Source: Gammaproteobacteria bacterium
GTDB lineage: Bacteria > Pseudomonadota > Gammaproteobacteria > Thiohalomonadales > Thiohalomonadaceae
Direction of reading: 5' to 3'
Assembly (NCBI GenBank): GCA_026193675.1
Contig: JAPHSO010000149.1
Location: 1 to 12,342, forward strand
DNA: 12,342 nt
Both the position numbers and the translations under genes were made by a program. The notes under the pieces were generated by a model. The model was not told the DNA's origin. It did no database searches and worked only from the letters and a program-made list of their open reading frames with translations. This document shows, one piece after another, positions 4,813 to 11,792 of this stretch (position 1 is its first letter; each line of letters begins with the position of its first letter).

Positions 4813-6701
4813 TTTGATAGCTGCTGCATCAACGCTTCGAGCTCTTCATTGAGCTCGAACCAGTTTAACTCTATCTCTTCTATCTGTTGTTCGAGAGTGC
4901 CCTTCTCTTTCAATGCCCCGGTTAATTTCTCTTTGTTACGCTCTTCATAGATCTCCGGTTCGGCAAGCTGACCAGTAATTTCCGACTCCCTTGAGTGTAA
5001 CTTCTCCAACTCCTTTTCAAGCTTCTTAATCTTTTGTGTTAGAGGCTGACTCTTTTTGCGCATCTCTGCAGCCAGTTGACGCTGCTCTTTCTTAGAGGGG
5101 CCGCTATCGACCATCTCCTTTTCTGTCTCGCACCCATCACCACTCTTTAACCACTTGTGATAATCCTCAATGTCACCATCAAAGGGGCTCACGTTTCCCT
5201 GATCGACCAGTAGAAAAAGATCGGTCACACTTCTCAGCAGATGAGGATCGTGAGAGATCATCAAAATTGCGCCACTAAATGTCTGCAACGCTATGGTCAG
5301 TGCATGGCGCATCTCCAGATCAAGGTGGTTTGTTGGTTCATCCAACAGCAGCAGGTTAGGTCTCTGGAAAACCAGCATCGCTAGAACCAGGCGTGTCTTT
5401 TCACCACCGGAAAAGTTCTCAACCGTAGCTAGCGCCATGTCACCGGCAAATCCAAATCCTCCCAGGAAGTTTCGCAACTCCTGCTCACTGGCATCAGGTT
5501 TAAGGCGGCTAAGATGTAGTAGAGGTGTAGCATGAACATCGAGCTGTTCAAGTTGATGCTGGGCAAAATAGCCAATACGGGTCTCTGCAGAGAGTTTAAT
5601 CTGGCCCGCCAGAAGCTCCTGCTCTCCACAGAGTGTTTTAATTAAGGTAGTTTTGCCTGCCCCATTATGACCCAGCAGGGCAATTCGATCCCCAGGATGA
5701 ATGCGCAGGCTAATATTACTGGCGATACTCGTAGATCCATAACCGATAGCCCCTTCTTCAAGATCTAGTAGTGGTGCTGGCAACCGATGGGGTTCAAGAA
5801 ACGAGAAGTGAAACTGAGAGTCAACATGTGCCGGTAACAGCTCCTCCATCCGCTCAAGGGCCTTAACTCGACTTTGCGCCTGCTTCGCCTTGCTCGCCTT
5901 GGCCTTAAACCGCTCAATAAAGCGGTGCATCTGCTCCCTATCACGTTGCTGTTTCTCATATGCAGACTGTTGTTGCATGAGCCGAGCAGCACGTTGCTGT
6001 TCAAACTGACTGTAGTTACCGCTATAAAGCAGCGCCTTCTGGTGACTAATATTGATAGTATGATCGACAATCTCATCAAGAAATTCACGATCATGAGAGA
6101 TCAGCAGTAGCGTTCCCTTATAGGCGTTAATCCAGTCCTGTAGCCAGAATGTCGTATCCAGATCGAGATGGTTTGTCGGCTCATCGAGCAACAATAGGTC
6201 TGAACGACTAAGTAGAGCCTGAGCCAGATTGAGGCGCATACGCCATCCACCGGAGAAGTTGCGCACCGGCTGCGAGTGCTGCTCCTGTTTGAATCCCAAA
6301 CCTGATAGTAGTTTGCCTGCACGATGAGGCGCATTATAACCATCTATGGATTCAAACTCGGCATGTAGTTCACCCAGGCCATGCCCCCCAGAGGCCTCCT
6401 CCTGAACGATCTGCCTCTGCAATTTGCGATATTCATCATCCCCATCAAGCACATAATCGAGCGCACTCTGTTCCGATGCCGGAGTCTCCTGCGCAACATG
6501 GGCAATCTGCCAACCCTCAGCGATGGATAGTGAACCGTGATCCGCTGTCAGTTCGCCTCGAACCAGAGCCAGCAGTGAGGACTTCCCGCAACCATTAGCA
6601 CCGGTAATCCCCACCTTCCAACCACTGTGCAGATCCAGGTCACTTTCAAGAATAAGAGGTTTACTCCCACGATAGAGGGAGAGTTGTTGCATACGAATCA
6701 T
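4809..6701 (-). CDS. yheS: ABC-F family ATPase, YheS type
   Basis: Soluble dual-ATPase protein that acts on ribosomes, not a transporter; YheS is thought to rescue translation of certain difficult nascent chains. The 630 residues match the family length. First ATPase: Walker A GANGCGKS (34-41), signature NFSGG (148-152), Walker B LLLLDEPTNHLD (169-180), switch His in SHD (202-204). The linker that contacts P-site tRNA follows (about 235-290, with RFKAKASKAKQAQSR). Second ATPase: GHNGAGKTT (344-352), NFSGGEKTRL (429-438), LLLLDEPTNHLD (449-460), SHD (483-485). The C-terminus (540-627) is a charged coiled coil. There is no Shine-Dalgarno before ATG 6701; TATAAA directly abuts it, and the only gap upstream is occupied by a terminator. 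It may be weakly transcribed by readthrough from the peroxiredoxin gene or be leaderless. Uup is the alternative, but the overall pattern and linker favour YheS. Confidence 0.93.
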   Translation of the reverse strand: MIRMQQLSLYRGSKPLILESDLDLHSGWKVGITGANGCGKSSLLALVRGELTADHGSLSIAEGWQIAHVAQETPASEQSALDYVLDGDDEYRKLQRQIVQEEASGGHGLGELHAEFESIDGYNAPHRAGKLLSGLGFKQEQHSQPVRNFSGGWRMRLNLAQALLSRSDLLLLDEPTNHLDLDTTFWLQDWINAYKGTLLLISHDREFLDEIVDHTINISHQKALLYSGNYSQFEQQRAARLMQQQSAYEKQQRDREQMHRFIERFKAKASKAKQAQSRVKALERMEELLPAHVDSQFHFSFLEPHRLPAPLLDLEEGAIGYGSTSIASNISLRIHPGDRIALLGHNGAGKTTLIKTLCGEQELLAGQIKLSAETRIGYFAQHQLEQLDVHATPLLHLSRLKPDASEQELRNFLGGFGFAGDMALATVENFSGGEKTRLVLAMLVFQRPNLLLLDEPTNHLDLEMRHALTIALQTFSGAILMISHDPHLLRSVTDLFLLVDQGNVSPFDGDIEDYHKWLKSGDGCETEKEMVDSGPSKKEQRQLAAEMRKKSQPLTQKIKKLEKELEKLHSRESEITGQLAEPEIYEERNKEKLTGALKEKGTLEQQIEEIELNWFELNEELEALMQQLSN

Positions 6702-6721
6702 TTTATAATTGCCAGAAATGC

Positions 6722-6753
6722 AAAGAGGCGGTCATATAAATGACCGCCTCTTT
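6722..6753 (-). terminator. Intrinsic terminator after the peroxiredoxin-glutaredoxin gene
   Basis: A perfect 14-bp stem, AAAGAGGCGGTCAT (6722-6735) with its complement (6740-6753), around the loop ATAA. It reads T-runs on both strands: four on the plus side, three on the minus side. The upstream gene runs leftward, so it should serve as that gene's terminator; the short U-run in that direction may allow some readthrough into yheS. Confidence 0.85.
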
Positions 6754-6773
6754 TAATAGTTAAGCTAATTTAC

Positions 6774-6810
6774 GGTTAGCCCATTTTAGCTGGTTAGTTC
6801 TTGGCTAACC
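6774..6810. repeat. GGTTAGCC/GGCTAACC inverted repeat at the 3' end of the peroxiredoxin gene
   Basis: GGTTAGCC (6774-6781) and GGCTAACC (6803-6810) are perfect 8-base inverted copies; a third, shorter GGTTAG (6792-6797) lies between and can pair with the right arm instead. The element spans the stop codon and precedes the main terminator. It may form alternative 3' hairpins in the mRNA; no function is known. Confidence 0.35.
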
Positions 6811-7528
6811 ACTCTTCCAGCTTGTCTGATCCACCAATCTCATCACCATCGATAAAGACCTGTGGAACAGAGGTGGTGCCGGCAACTGCACGCAGCGTTC
6901 TGTCGGTGTAGTCACGGCCCATCAACAGCTCTTCAAACTCAATACCGGCATCGTGTAGCATTCCCTTCGCCTTGGCACAGAATGGGCAACCTTTGCGGGT
7001 AAACACCGTCACACTCAATGGACGAGGCGCCTCGGGTGCGACATATTGCAGCATGGTATCTGCATCCGATACGCCATAAGGGTCACCCGGCTCATCGGGC
7101 TCGATAAACATCTTCTCAACCACACCATTATCGACCACCATCGCATAGCGCCACGAACGCTTACCAAAGCCGATAGCGCCTTTATCAACCAGCATACCCA
7201 TCCCTTCGCTAAACTCGCCATTACCATCTGGGATAAAAGTGATGTTGTCGGCACCCTGCTCCTCTTTCCATTCGTTCATGACAAACGCATCGTTAACCGA
7301 AATGCAGACAATATCATCGATACCATTGGCCTTAAAAACAGGCTCAAGCTGGTTAAAGCGTGGCACATGTGATGATGAACAGGTCGGAGTAAATGCACCG
7401 GGAAGTGAAAATACAATCACACGCTTGTTGGCAAAAATCTCGTCTGTAGTGACATCAACCCACGCATTGTCCTGACGGGTATGGAACGCAACCGATGGAA
7501 CCTTTTGACCTTCTCGATTCTCTAACAT
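6794..7528 (-). CDS. Peroxiredoxin-glutaredoxin fusion (PGdx type)
   Basis: Thiol peroxidase that reduces hydrogen peroxide and organic peroxides, using its own fused glutaredoxin with glutathione as electron source. The 244-residue product has a Prx5-type domain (about 5-165) with peroxidatic Cys50 in PGAFTPTCSSSH and WRYAMVVDNG (126-135). A glutaredoxin domain (about 170-240) follows, with CPFC (181-184), the cis-Pro motif TSVPQVF (219-225) and GGSD (232-235). It closely resembles the hybrid enzyme of Haemophilus influenzae and Chromatium. The frame opens at 7570, but ATG at 7528 is chosen: it has GAGGA about 8 bases upstream and gives the usual length. It is divergent from oxyR and shares a control region with it, which predicts peroxide induction. 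The gene ends at a strong terminator. Confidence 0.97.
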   Translation of the reverse strand: MLENREGQKVPSVAFHTRQDNAWVDVTTDEIFANKRVIVFSLPGAFTPTCSSSHVPRFNQLEPVFKANGIDDIVCISVNDAFVMNEWKEEQGADNITFIPDGNGEFSEGMGMLVDKGAIGFGKRSWRYAMVVDNGVVEKMFIEPDEPGDPYGVSDADTMLQYVAPEAPRPLSVTVFTRKGCPFCAKAKGMLHDAGIEFEELLMGRDYTDRTLRAVAGTTSVPQVFIDGDEIGGSDKLEEWLAKN

Positions 7529-7581
7529 TTTATCAATCCTCTTTAGCTCGTTAATTTGCTGTTGTTTCAAAAACTGGGGTC

Positions 7582-7587
7582 ATAATA
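7582..7587 (-). promoter_or_regulatory. Predicted -10 of the peroxiredoxin-glutaredoxin gene
   Basis: Reading leftward there is TATTAT (7587 to 7582), but the positions 16-18 bp upstream (around 7604-7611) do not match a -35 box. A weak -35 is expected for a promoter that OxyR activates, and this one falls inside the 7604-7629 inverted repeat. Confidence 0.4.
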
Positions 7588-7591
7588 GCTA

Positions 7592-7620
7592 TCGACACAT
7601 GATTTGCATAATTGTATATT
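7592..7620 (+). promoter_or_regulatory. Predicted oxyR promoter
   Basis: TCGACA (7592-7597, five of six matches), a 17-bp spacer, and TATATT (7615-7620, five of six matches). Start would be near 7627, giving a leader of about 43 bases before the GTG start. The -10 box lies in the centre of the inverted repeat at 7604-7629. Confidence 0.55.
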
Positions 7621-7629
7621 TAAATGCAA
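7604..7629. promoter_or_regulatory. Candidate OxyR operator between peroxiredoxin gene and oxyR
   Basis: TTGCAT (7604-7609) and ATGCAA (7624-7629) are perfect 6-base inverted arms separated by 14 A/T-rich bases. The element covers the expected -35 of the leftward gene and the -10 of oxyR. That is the usual geometry of LysR-type control, in which one bound tetramer activates the target and damps its own gene. The bases do not match the E. coli OxyR consensus (ATAG-N7-CTAT repeats) closely, so the assignment rests on position and context. Confidence 0.4.
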
Positions 7630-7640
7630 CTGATTTGTTT

Positions 7641-7658
7641 TTTAGATTACCTAAATCT
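7641..7658 (+). repeat. Nested inverted repeats in the oxyR leader
   Basis: TTTAG-ATTAC-CTAAA (7641-7655) and AGATT-ACCTA-AATCT (7644-7658) are two perfect, overlapping inverted repeats directly before the Shine-Dalgarno GGGAG (7660-7664) of oxyR. They could be a second protein-binding site or alternative small hairpins affecting translation. Confidence 0.35.
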
Positions 7659-7669
7659 GGGAGCCCTAC

Positions 7670-8581
7670 GTGAATATTCCAACACTAAAGCAATTGCGCT
7701 ATTTCATCGCCCTGACTGATCTAAAGCATTTTGGCCGAGCGGCAGAGAGCTGCTTTGTTTCGCAGTCTGCCTTTAGTCTCGCCATTCAAGATCTTGAGAG
7801 ATTGCTGAATATTCAACTGGTTGACCGTACCAACCGTAGTGTAACTATTACAGACATTGGCAATGAGGTGGCGGCTCAAGCTCGGCTAACCATAACCAGC
7901 GTAGAGGAGCTCGTGGAGATGGCCCAATCTAGCCTCTCTCCACTAACAGGCAGACTTAAACTTGGGATCATCCCAACAATTGCCCCTTTTCTGCTACCTC
8001 GACTGTTACCCGAGTTGCGCAGGGAATATCCTGATTTACAGCTCTATCTTGTTGAAGATACAACAGCCCGAGTTCATCAAAAATTGATGGATGGCGAACT
8101 TGATCTCATTATCATCGCTCTTCCAATAGCCCTTCGTGGTATTGAAATTGATAGCCTGTTTCAGGATCCATTTCACCTCGCCTGCCGAAGTCAGAGCGCA
8201 CTGATAAATCCTAAGCAATACGCCATTGATGATTTAGCCCAGGAATCGATCCTGCTACTCGAAGATGGCCACTGTTTACGTGATCATGCACTTTCGGCCT
8301 GTCAGATTCGCGATCTCAATCAGGTGAGCCGATTTGCTGCCAGCAGCCTTTTAACGCTGATTGAGATGGTCGATGCCGACATGGGTATTACCTTTCTACC
8401 TGAAATGGCAGAAGGTTCTCCCCTTTTAAAGGGAACCAAGGTAAAAACCTATCCACTAACAGAGAAAAGTTATCGCGAGATTGGCATTGGCTGGCGCAAG
8501 GGTAGTAAGCGCCACGAGGAGTTTCGCCTTTTAGGAAAATTCATCACAGATTTTCATCATAAGAAAAACAGATTGAAATAA
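7670..8581 (+). CDS. oxyR: OxyR-type LysR family peroxide sensor
   Basis: Transcription activator that senses hydrogen peroxide by a disulphide. The 303-residue product has an N-terminal winged helix (about 4-62: LKQLRYFIALTDLKHFGRAAE, then SQSAFSLAIQDLERLL at 31-46) and a substrate-domain core (about 93-295). The redox pair is present: LLEDGHCLRDHALSAC places Cys202 and Cys211 nine residues apart, as Cys199 and Cys208 of E. coli OxyR. The following segment has the usual FAASSLLTLIEMVDADMGITFLP (222-244). The start is GTG at 7670 with GGGAG upstream; it gives the standard N-terminus. It is divergent from the peroxiredoxin-glutaredoxin gene, its likely target, and probably autoregulated. It is followed by the untranslated stretch holding the candidate RNA, with no obvious terminator of its own. 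Confidence 0.95.
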   Translation: MNIPTLKQLRYFIALTDLKHFGRAAESCFVSQSAFSLAIQDLERLLNIQLVDRTNRSVTITDIGNEVAAQARLTITSVEELVEMAQSSLSPLTGRLKLGIIPTIAPFLLPRLLPELRREYPDLQLYLVEDTTARVHQKLMDGELDLIIIALPIALRGIEIDSLFQDPFHLACRSQSALINPKQYAIDDLAQESILLLEDGHCLRDHALSACQIRDLNQVSRFAASSLLTLIEMVDADMGITFLPEMAEGSPLLKGTKVKTYPLTEKSYREIGIGWRKGSKRHEEFRLLGKFITDFHHKKNRLK

Positions 8582-8606
8582 TTTTCGATATTTATCTAAA
8601 TTTCGA

Positions 8607-8635
8607 TTGACACAATAATCGGGCAGGTGCATCTT
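8607..8635 (+). promoter_or_regulatory. Predicted promoter of the candidate RNA
   Basis: A perfect -35 TTGACA (8607-8612) is followed after 17 bp by CATCTT (8630-8635), only three of six matches to a -10 box. Two direct repeats TTTCGAT (8583-8589 and 8601-8607), 18 bp apart, lie just upstream and overlap the -35; an activator could bind there. Start would be near 8641. Confidence 0.4.
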
Positions 8636-8640
8636 AACTG

Positions 8641-8823
8641 CATGAACAATATTCACACACTTAAACGAGTAGCGATGCCCGTGCCAATGCTAGTAGTGGC
8701 ACGATGGGAGAGTCCACTGCGTCCGTGTGATGAGGCTAACAGATGATATGTTAGCTACTTAAAAAACCGCTTAATTAGCTTACACATGGGCCGCAGATAG
8801 GATTCTATCTGCGGCCTTTTTTT
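8641..8823 (+). ncRNA. Candidate structured RNA ahead of the DMT transporter gene
   Basis: The whole gap 8582-8913 lacks a recognisable gene. Within it a compact fold is visible. Outer stem AGTAGC (8668-8673) pairs with GCTACT (8754-8759). Inside are a hairpin GTGCCA/TGGCAC (8681-8686 and 8697-8702; 10-base loop) extended by CCC/GGG across a GAT bulge, a short CAC/GTG element near 8714-8728, and a hairpin GCTAACA/TGTTAGC (8735-8741 and 8749-8755; 7-base loop) that shares two bases with the outer stem. A strong terminator closes the transcript at 8823. A perfect TTGACA lies at the proper distance upstream. The layout fits a trans-acting sRNA or a riboswitch-like attenuator of the downstream transporter. 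I compared it from memory with common riboswitches, 6S, RNase P and tmRNA and found no match. Start and function are inferred. Confidence 0.5.
8789..8823 (+). terminator. Strong intrinsic terminator
   Basis: GGCCGCAGATAG (8789-8800) pairs perfectly with CTATCTGCGGCC (8805-8816) around a GATT loop, followed by seven T (8817-8823). It is a textbook rho-independent terminator. It would end the candidate RNA or oxyR readthrough. It sits 90 bp before the transporter start, so it could also be the switchable part of an attenuator. Confidence 0.93.
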
Positions 8824-8913
8824 ATGTGCAAGATGTACTGTATACCACGATCACATAGATACGAAAGAGCGGCGTTGTATCAACCTGGAACTTTAACAAT
8901 AGGAGTAAAAGAG

Positions 8914-9810
8914 ATGTCGGTCCCAGCGGCCTATCTTGGCGTTATATTAATCTGGTCTACCACACCACTGGCAATTCAGTGGAGTGGTGCCGAAGGAAAC
9001 TATCATTTTGGGCTAATGGCCAGGATGGTAATCGGCCTGCTGGTAACCCTTGTGATTCTCACACTAATGGGACGCACAGTTCCACGCCATAAAAGTGCCA
9101 TCCTGAGCTATCTGATTGCAGGTGCTGGACTGTTTGGGGCGATGTCTTCAACATACTGGGGGGCACAACATATCCCCTCAGGACTTCTATCTGTCATATT
9201 CGGACTATCCCCAGTATTGACTGCAGTCATGTCGACCTTGTGGCTAAAAGAGAGGCGGCTTTCAATGGTACGTATGTTCGCTATCGTTATCTCAATTTGT
9301 GGGCTCGGGATTATCTTTCTTTTGGAGCAGAGTATCAGTGATACTTTTCTCTATGGTGCAATGGCTATTCTATTCGCGGTTGTGATTCATAGCGCTACCA
9401 GCGTATGGATTAAGCGTATTGATACTGAGCTTTCGCCTCTTGCGCTTAATAGCGGCTCACTTATGATATCGGTACCGCTGTTTGCTGTTAGCTGGCTCAT
9501 ACTTGGGGATGGTGTTCCCACTGACTCTGACAGTCGTATTCTCTACGCCATTGGTTATCTGGGTATTATGGGAAGCGCAGTGGGTTTTGTACTCTACTAC
9601 TACATCCTGCACCATCTCAGCGCGACAGTGATATCACTGATCACACTGATAACACCAGTGATCGCCCTTTGGCTAGGTAGTACCTTCAATGATGAGGTGC
9701 TGGGGACAAACGCACTTATCGGTACAGCGACCATCATGCTGGGTTTACTGCTATTTCAGCTCGATACCCTATGGCGCCCTAAGGCCAGAGCACTTCAATA
9801 TGAGAGCTAA
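8914..9810 (+). CDS. DMT-superfamily transporter with two EamA domains
   Basis: Inner-membrane carrier of the drug/metabolite transporter superfamily. The 298-residue product has about ten hydrophobic helices in two EamA repeats (about 5-137 and 148-281). The first repeat ends with the typical SGLLSVIFGLSPVLTAVMSTLWLKERRL (89-116) and the second with HHLSATVISLITLITPVIALWLGSTFNDEVLG (233-264). The substrate cannot be told from sequence; families of this type export amino acids, metabolites or drugs. The frame opens at 8824, but ATG at 8914 is chosen: AGGAG lies 8 bases upstream, and the N-terminus then begins directly with the first membrane helix. The longer form would start at the terminator's last T and has no ribosome site. 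A candidate structured RNA and terminator precede it; a hairpin follows. Confidence 0.9.
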   Translation: MSVPAAYLGVILIWSTTPLAIQWSGAEGNYHFGLMARMVIGLLVTLVILTLMGRTVPRHKSAILSYLIAGAGLFGAMSSTYWGAQHIPSGLLSVIFGLSPVLTAVMSTLWLKERRLSMVRMFAIVISICGLGIIFLLEQSISDTFLYGAMAILFAVVIHSATSVWIKRIDTELSPLALNSGSLMISVPLFAVSWLILGDGVPTDSDSRILYAIGYLGIMGSAVGFVLYYYILHHLSATVISLITLITPVIALWLGSTFNDEVLGTNALIGTATIMLGLLLFQLDTLWRPKARALQYES

Positions 9811-9812
9811 TC

Positions 9813-9836
9813 GGTAGGGGGAGAGATCCCCCTATC
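9813..9836 (+). terminator. Hairpin after the transporter gene
   Basis: TAGGGGGA (9815-9822) pairs with TCCCCCTA (9827-9834) around the GNRA-type loop GAGA, and two more base pairs (one G-U) extend it. It lies a few bases after the transporter stop. No T-run follows, so it is a weak or factor-dependent terminator, or a 3'-end stabiliser. Confidence 0.55.
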
Positions 9837-9853
9837 TATATCATGAAGCTCTT

Positions 9854-9882
9854 TTGTCGCAGTGTTCGATAACAGCTACAAT
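9854..9882 (+). promoter_or_regulatory. Predicted promoter for the PP0621-pilS-pilR operon
   Basis: TTGTCG (9854-9859, four of six matches), a 17-bp spacer, and TACAAT (9877-9882, five of six matches). Start would be near 9889, about 31 bases before the first ATG of the operon. Confidence 0.5.
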
Positions 9883-9919
9883 CAACGCTTTATATATTAA
9901 GCATATTAGAGGCTCATTA

Positions 9920-10144
9920 ATGGGAATTGTCCGACTAATAATTATTGGCGTTGCAGTCTGGCTCGCCTTCAAATTATTTAAACGAATGACAAGTGGGCCT
10001 TCAACACCTGAAAGTAGTGTTAAAGAAAGCGCTCCGAAGAAGATGGTTCAGTGTAAACAGTGCGGACTACATGTTCCCATTGATGAAGCGCTTCCCAAAG
10101 GGGACGACCACTTTTGTTGTGATGAGCACAGAGATCAGGATTAA
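9920..10144 (+). CDS. PP0621-family small membrane-anchored zinc-binding protein
   Basis: Small protein of 74 residues with one N-terminal membrane helix (about 3-20, IVRLIIIGVAVWLAFKLF), a basic stop KRM, a short flexible linker, and a C-terminal metal site: Cys45, Cys48, His51, then Cys66, Cys67 and His70 in VQCKQCGLHVPIDEALPKGDDHFCCDEH. The spacing suggests one bound zinc or another metal. Proteins of the PP0621 type, of unknown function, are found near pilS in several proteobacteria, which fits the position 24 bp before pilS. The frame opens at 9854, but ATG at 9920 is chosen: GAGG lies 7 bases upstream and the protein then begins with the membrane helix. The N-terminus is predicted to anchor the metal site at the inner membrane; the role in pilus control, if any, is inference. 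Confidence 0.85.
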   Translation: MGIVRLIIIGVAVWLAFKLFKRMTSGPSTPESSVKESAPKKMVQCKQCGLHVPIDEALPKGDDHFCCDEHRDQD

Positions 10145-10168
10145 GCTGGTAAAACTTCAGGAATATTC

Positions 10169-11764
10169 GTGACTGCCTCGCAAACAACAAACACAATAGA
10201 TAGTCCCAAGCCAGCAAACTGGCGCCCTCTCCTATTCTTTAATTTATACAGAATCGGCCTGCTGGTTATTATGCTGCTATTGAGTAGTACGCATAACCTG
10301 CCCATGCCTTTAGGTTCAACAGATCCTGAACTATTCGATAAAACCTTACTTCTCTATCTGTTTGCCTCTCTATTCATCACCTTTACCCTCGCAGTGGAGC
10401 GTCCATCATTTGATATCCAGCTCCATGTTCAGTTAGGTATCGATATTATTTTTATCACCCTGCTAATGCACGCCAGTGGTGGCGTAGGAAGCGGTGTTGT
10501 GATGCTACTGGTGATTAGTGTTGCCAACCACAGTGCTCTTGCATCAGGACAGATGCCCAGCCTGTTCGCAGCTTTGGCAACCATTGCGTTAATGCTTGAG
10601 CAGACCTACAACCTCCTCTACGAAGAGAACATCGGTTTCAATTACCCATTTGCGGGCTTGTTTGGCATTGTTCTATTTGCAACTGCACTGTTAACCAATG
10701 CATTAGCGCAACGTGCTCGTGAAAGTGAGGCCCTTGCCGAGCAGAGAGGTTTCGACCTGGCCAATATGGCTGAGCTGACTGAATACACCATCACACAAAT
10801 GAAAACAGGAGTTATCGCTATAGATCCTGGTCGCCAGGTAAGAATGTTTAATGATGCCGCGGTAAAACTACTTGGCTCAACAAACCTGAGTATCGGGCAA
10901 GAATTGATTAGAGTGTGTCCTGAACTGTCGACCACCCTTGAGCGCTGGTTGCGCGATAGTAGTCAAAGACTGTCTCCTTTTAGATCCAAAATTCACTCCA
11001 GCATTCTCCCCCAGTTTATCGTCATTGGAAGTCAAAAACTTGAAGGTGTTTTAATCTTTCTAGAAGATGCTGAAGCTGCTAACGCTCAAGCTCAGCAGGT
11101 TAAACTTGCTGCACTGGGAAGGCTCACTGCGGGTATTGCTCATGAGATCAGAAATCCACTGGGAGCAATCAGCCATGCCAGTGAGCTACTCAACGAATCG
11201 GAGCAGATTGTGCCGGCAGATCAACGTCTAACCGAGATAATTCGTGATAACTGTTTTCGCCTGAATACAATTGTTGAGACGATTCTTCAACTGGGTAAAC
11301 GAGAGCAGCAGGTCAATAGCGAATCATTTATGTTAAAACCATGGTTACAGAGATTTATTGATACGATATGCGAGACCCAACAGATTATCTCAAATGACAT
11401 TGAGATTAACATTGATCCTCATGATCTGATGATCACCTTCGATAGCGGTCACCTGCATCAGATATTATGGAATCTTTGTCAAAATGGTATTCGTTACGCC
11501 CATCCTGAGAAGCAACCAATTCTCAAAATCATTGCAAAACAGGAAGTAAGTGAGATAACGATTGATGTTATCGATACAGGTAAAGGGGTAGAACCCAATG
11601 TACTGGGACAACTTTTTGAGCCCTTTGTAACAACTGAAGGAAGTGGAACTGGCCTCGGCCTTTATATATCAAAAACGCTTGCTACCAGTAATAACGCAGA
11701 TCTGATCTACCGCCCGACTTCAAAAGGCGAGAGCTGCTTTAGAATAAAGGTGAGTACAAGTTGA
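10169..11764 (+). CDS. pilS: Sensor histidine kinase PilS
   Basis: Inner-membrane histidine kinase that senses pilin levels and phosphorylates PilR to adjust pilA transcription for type IV pili. The 531-residue product, of normal length, has about six membrane helices in the first 180 residues and a PAS domain (about 200-300, TEYTITQMKTGVIAIDP). The dimerisation and phosphorylation domain has the H-box GIAHEIRNPLGAISHASELL (His325). The ATPase domain has the N-box NLCQNGIRYA (435-444), G1 DTGKGV (469-474), the F-box LFEPFVTT (482-489) and G2 GTGLGL (493-498). All the catalytic motifs are intact. Start is GTG at 10169 with AGGA 6 bases upstream. It stands 24 bp after the PP0621-type gene and 28 bp before pilR, clearly one operon. 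Confidence 0.95.
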   Translation: MTASQTTNTIDSPKPANWRPLLFFNLYRIGLLVIMLLLSSTHNLPMPLGSTDPELFDKTLLLYLFASLFITFTLAVERPSFDIQLHVQLGIDIIFITLLMHASGGVGSGVVMLLVISVANHSALASGQMPSLFAALATIALMLEQTYNLLYEENIGFNYPFAGLFGIVLFATALLTNALAQRARESEALAEQRGFDLANMAELTEYTITQMKTGVIAIDPGRQVRMFNDAAVKLLGSTNLSIGQELIRVCPELSTTLERWLRDSSQRLSPFRSKIHSSILPQFIVIGSQKLEGVLIFLEDAEAANAQAQQVKLAALGRLTAGIAHEIRNPLGAISHASELLNESEQIVPADQRLTEIIRDNCFRLNTIVETILQLGKREQQVNSESFMLKPWLQRFIDTICETQQIISNDIEINIDPHDLMITFDSGHLHQILWNLCQNGIRYAHPEKQPILKIIAKQEVSEITIDVIDTGKGVEPNVLGQLFEPFVTTEGSGTGLGLYISKTLATSNNADLIYRPTSKGESCFRIKVSTS

Positions 11765-11792
11765 TTAGAATTACAATAGAGAAGGTATCGTA

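Noticed and set aside
8642..8746. A 34-codon frame (ATG to TGA) running through the candidate RNA, possibly a leader peptide or dual-function RNA.
   Set aside because: No good ribosome site (AGGTG is about 12 bases off), no recognisable peptide features, and the bases are better explained by stems. It would be worth a look if homologues keep the frame.
8721..8763. GATGAG beside a hairpin, recalling a hammerhead ribozyme core.
   Set aside because: The CUGAUGA core is not exact and the required GAAA after stem II is absent; UACUUAAA follows instead.
8824..8913. Upstream extension of the transporter by 30 residues.
   Set aside because: It would begin at the terminator T-run without a ribosome site, while ATG 8914 has a good one and begins at the first membrane helix.
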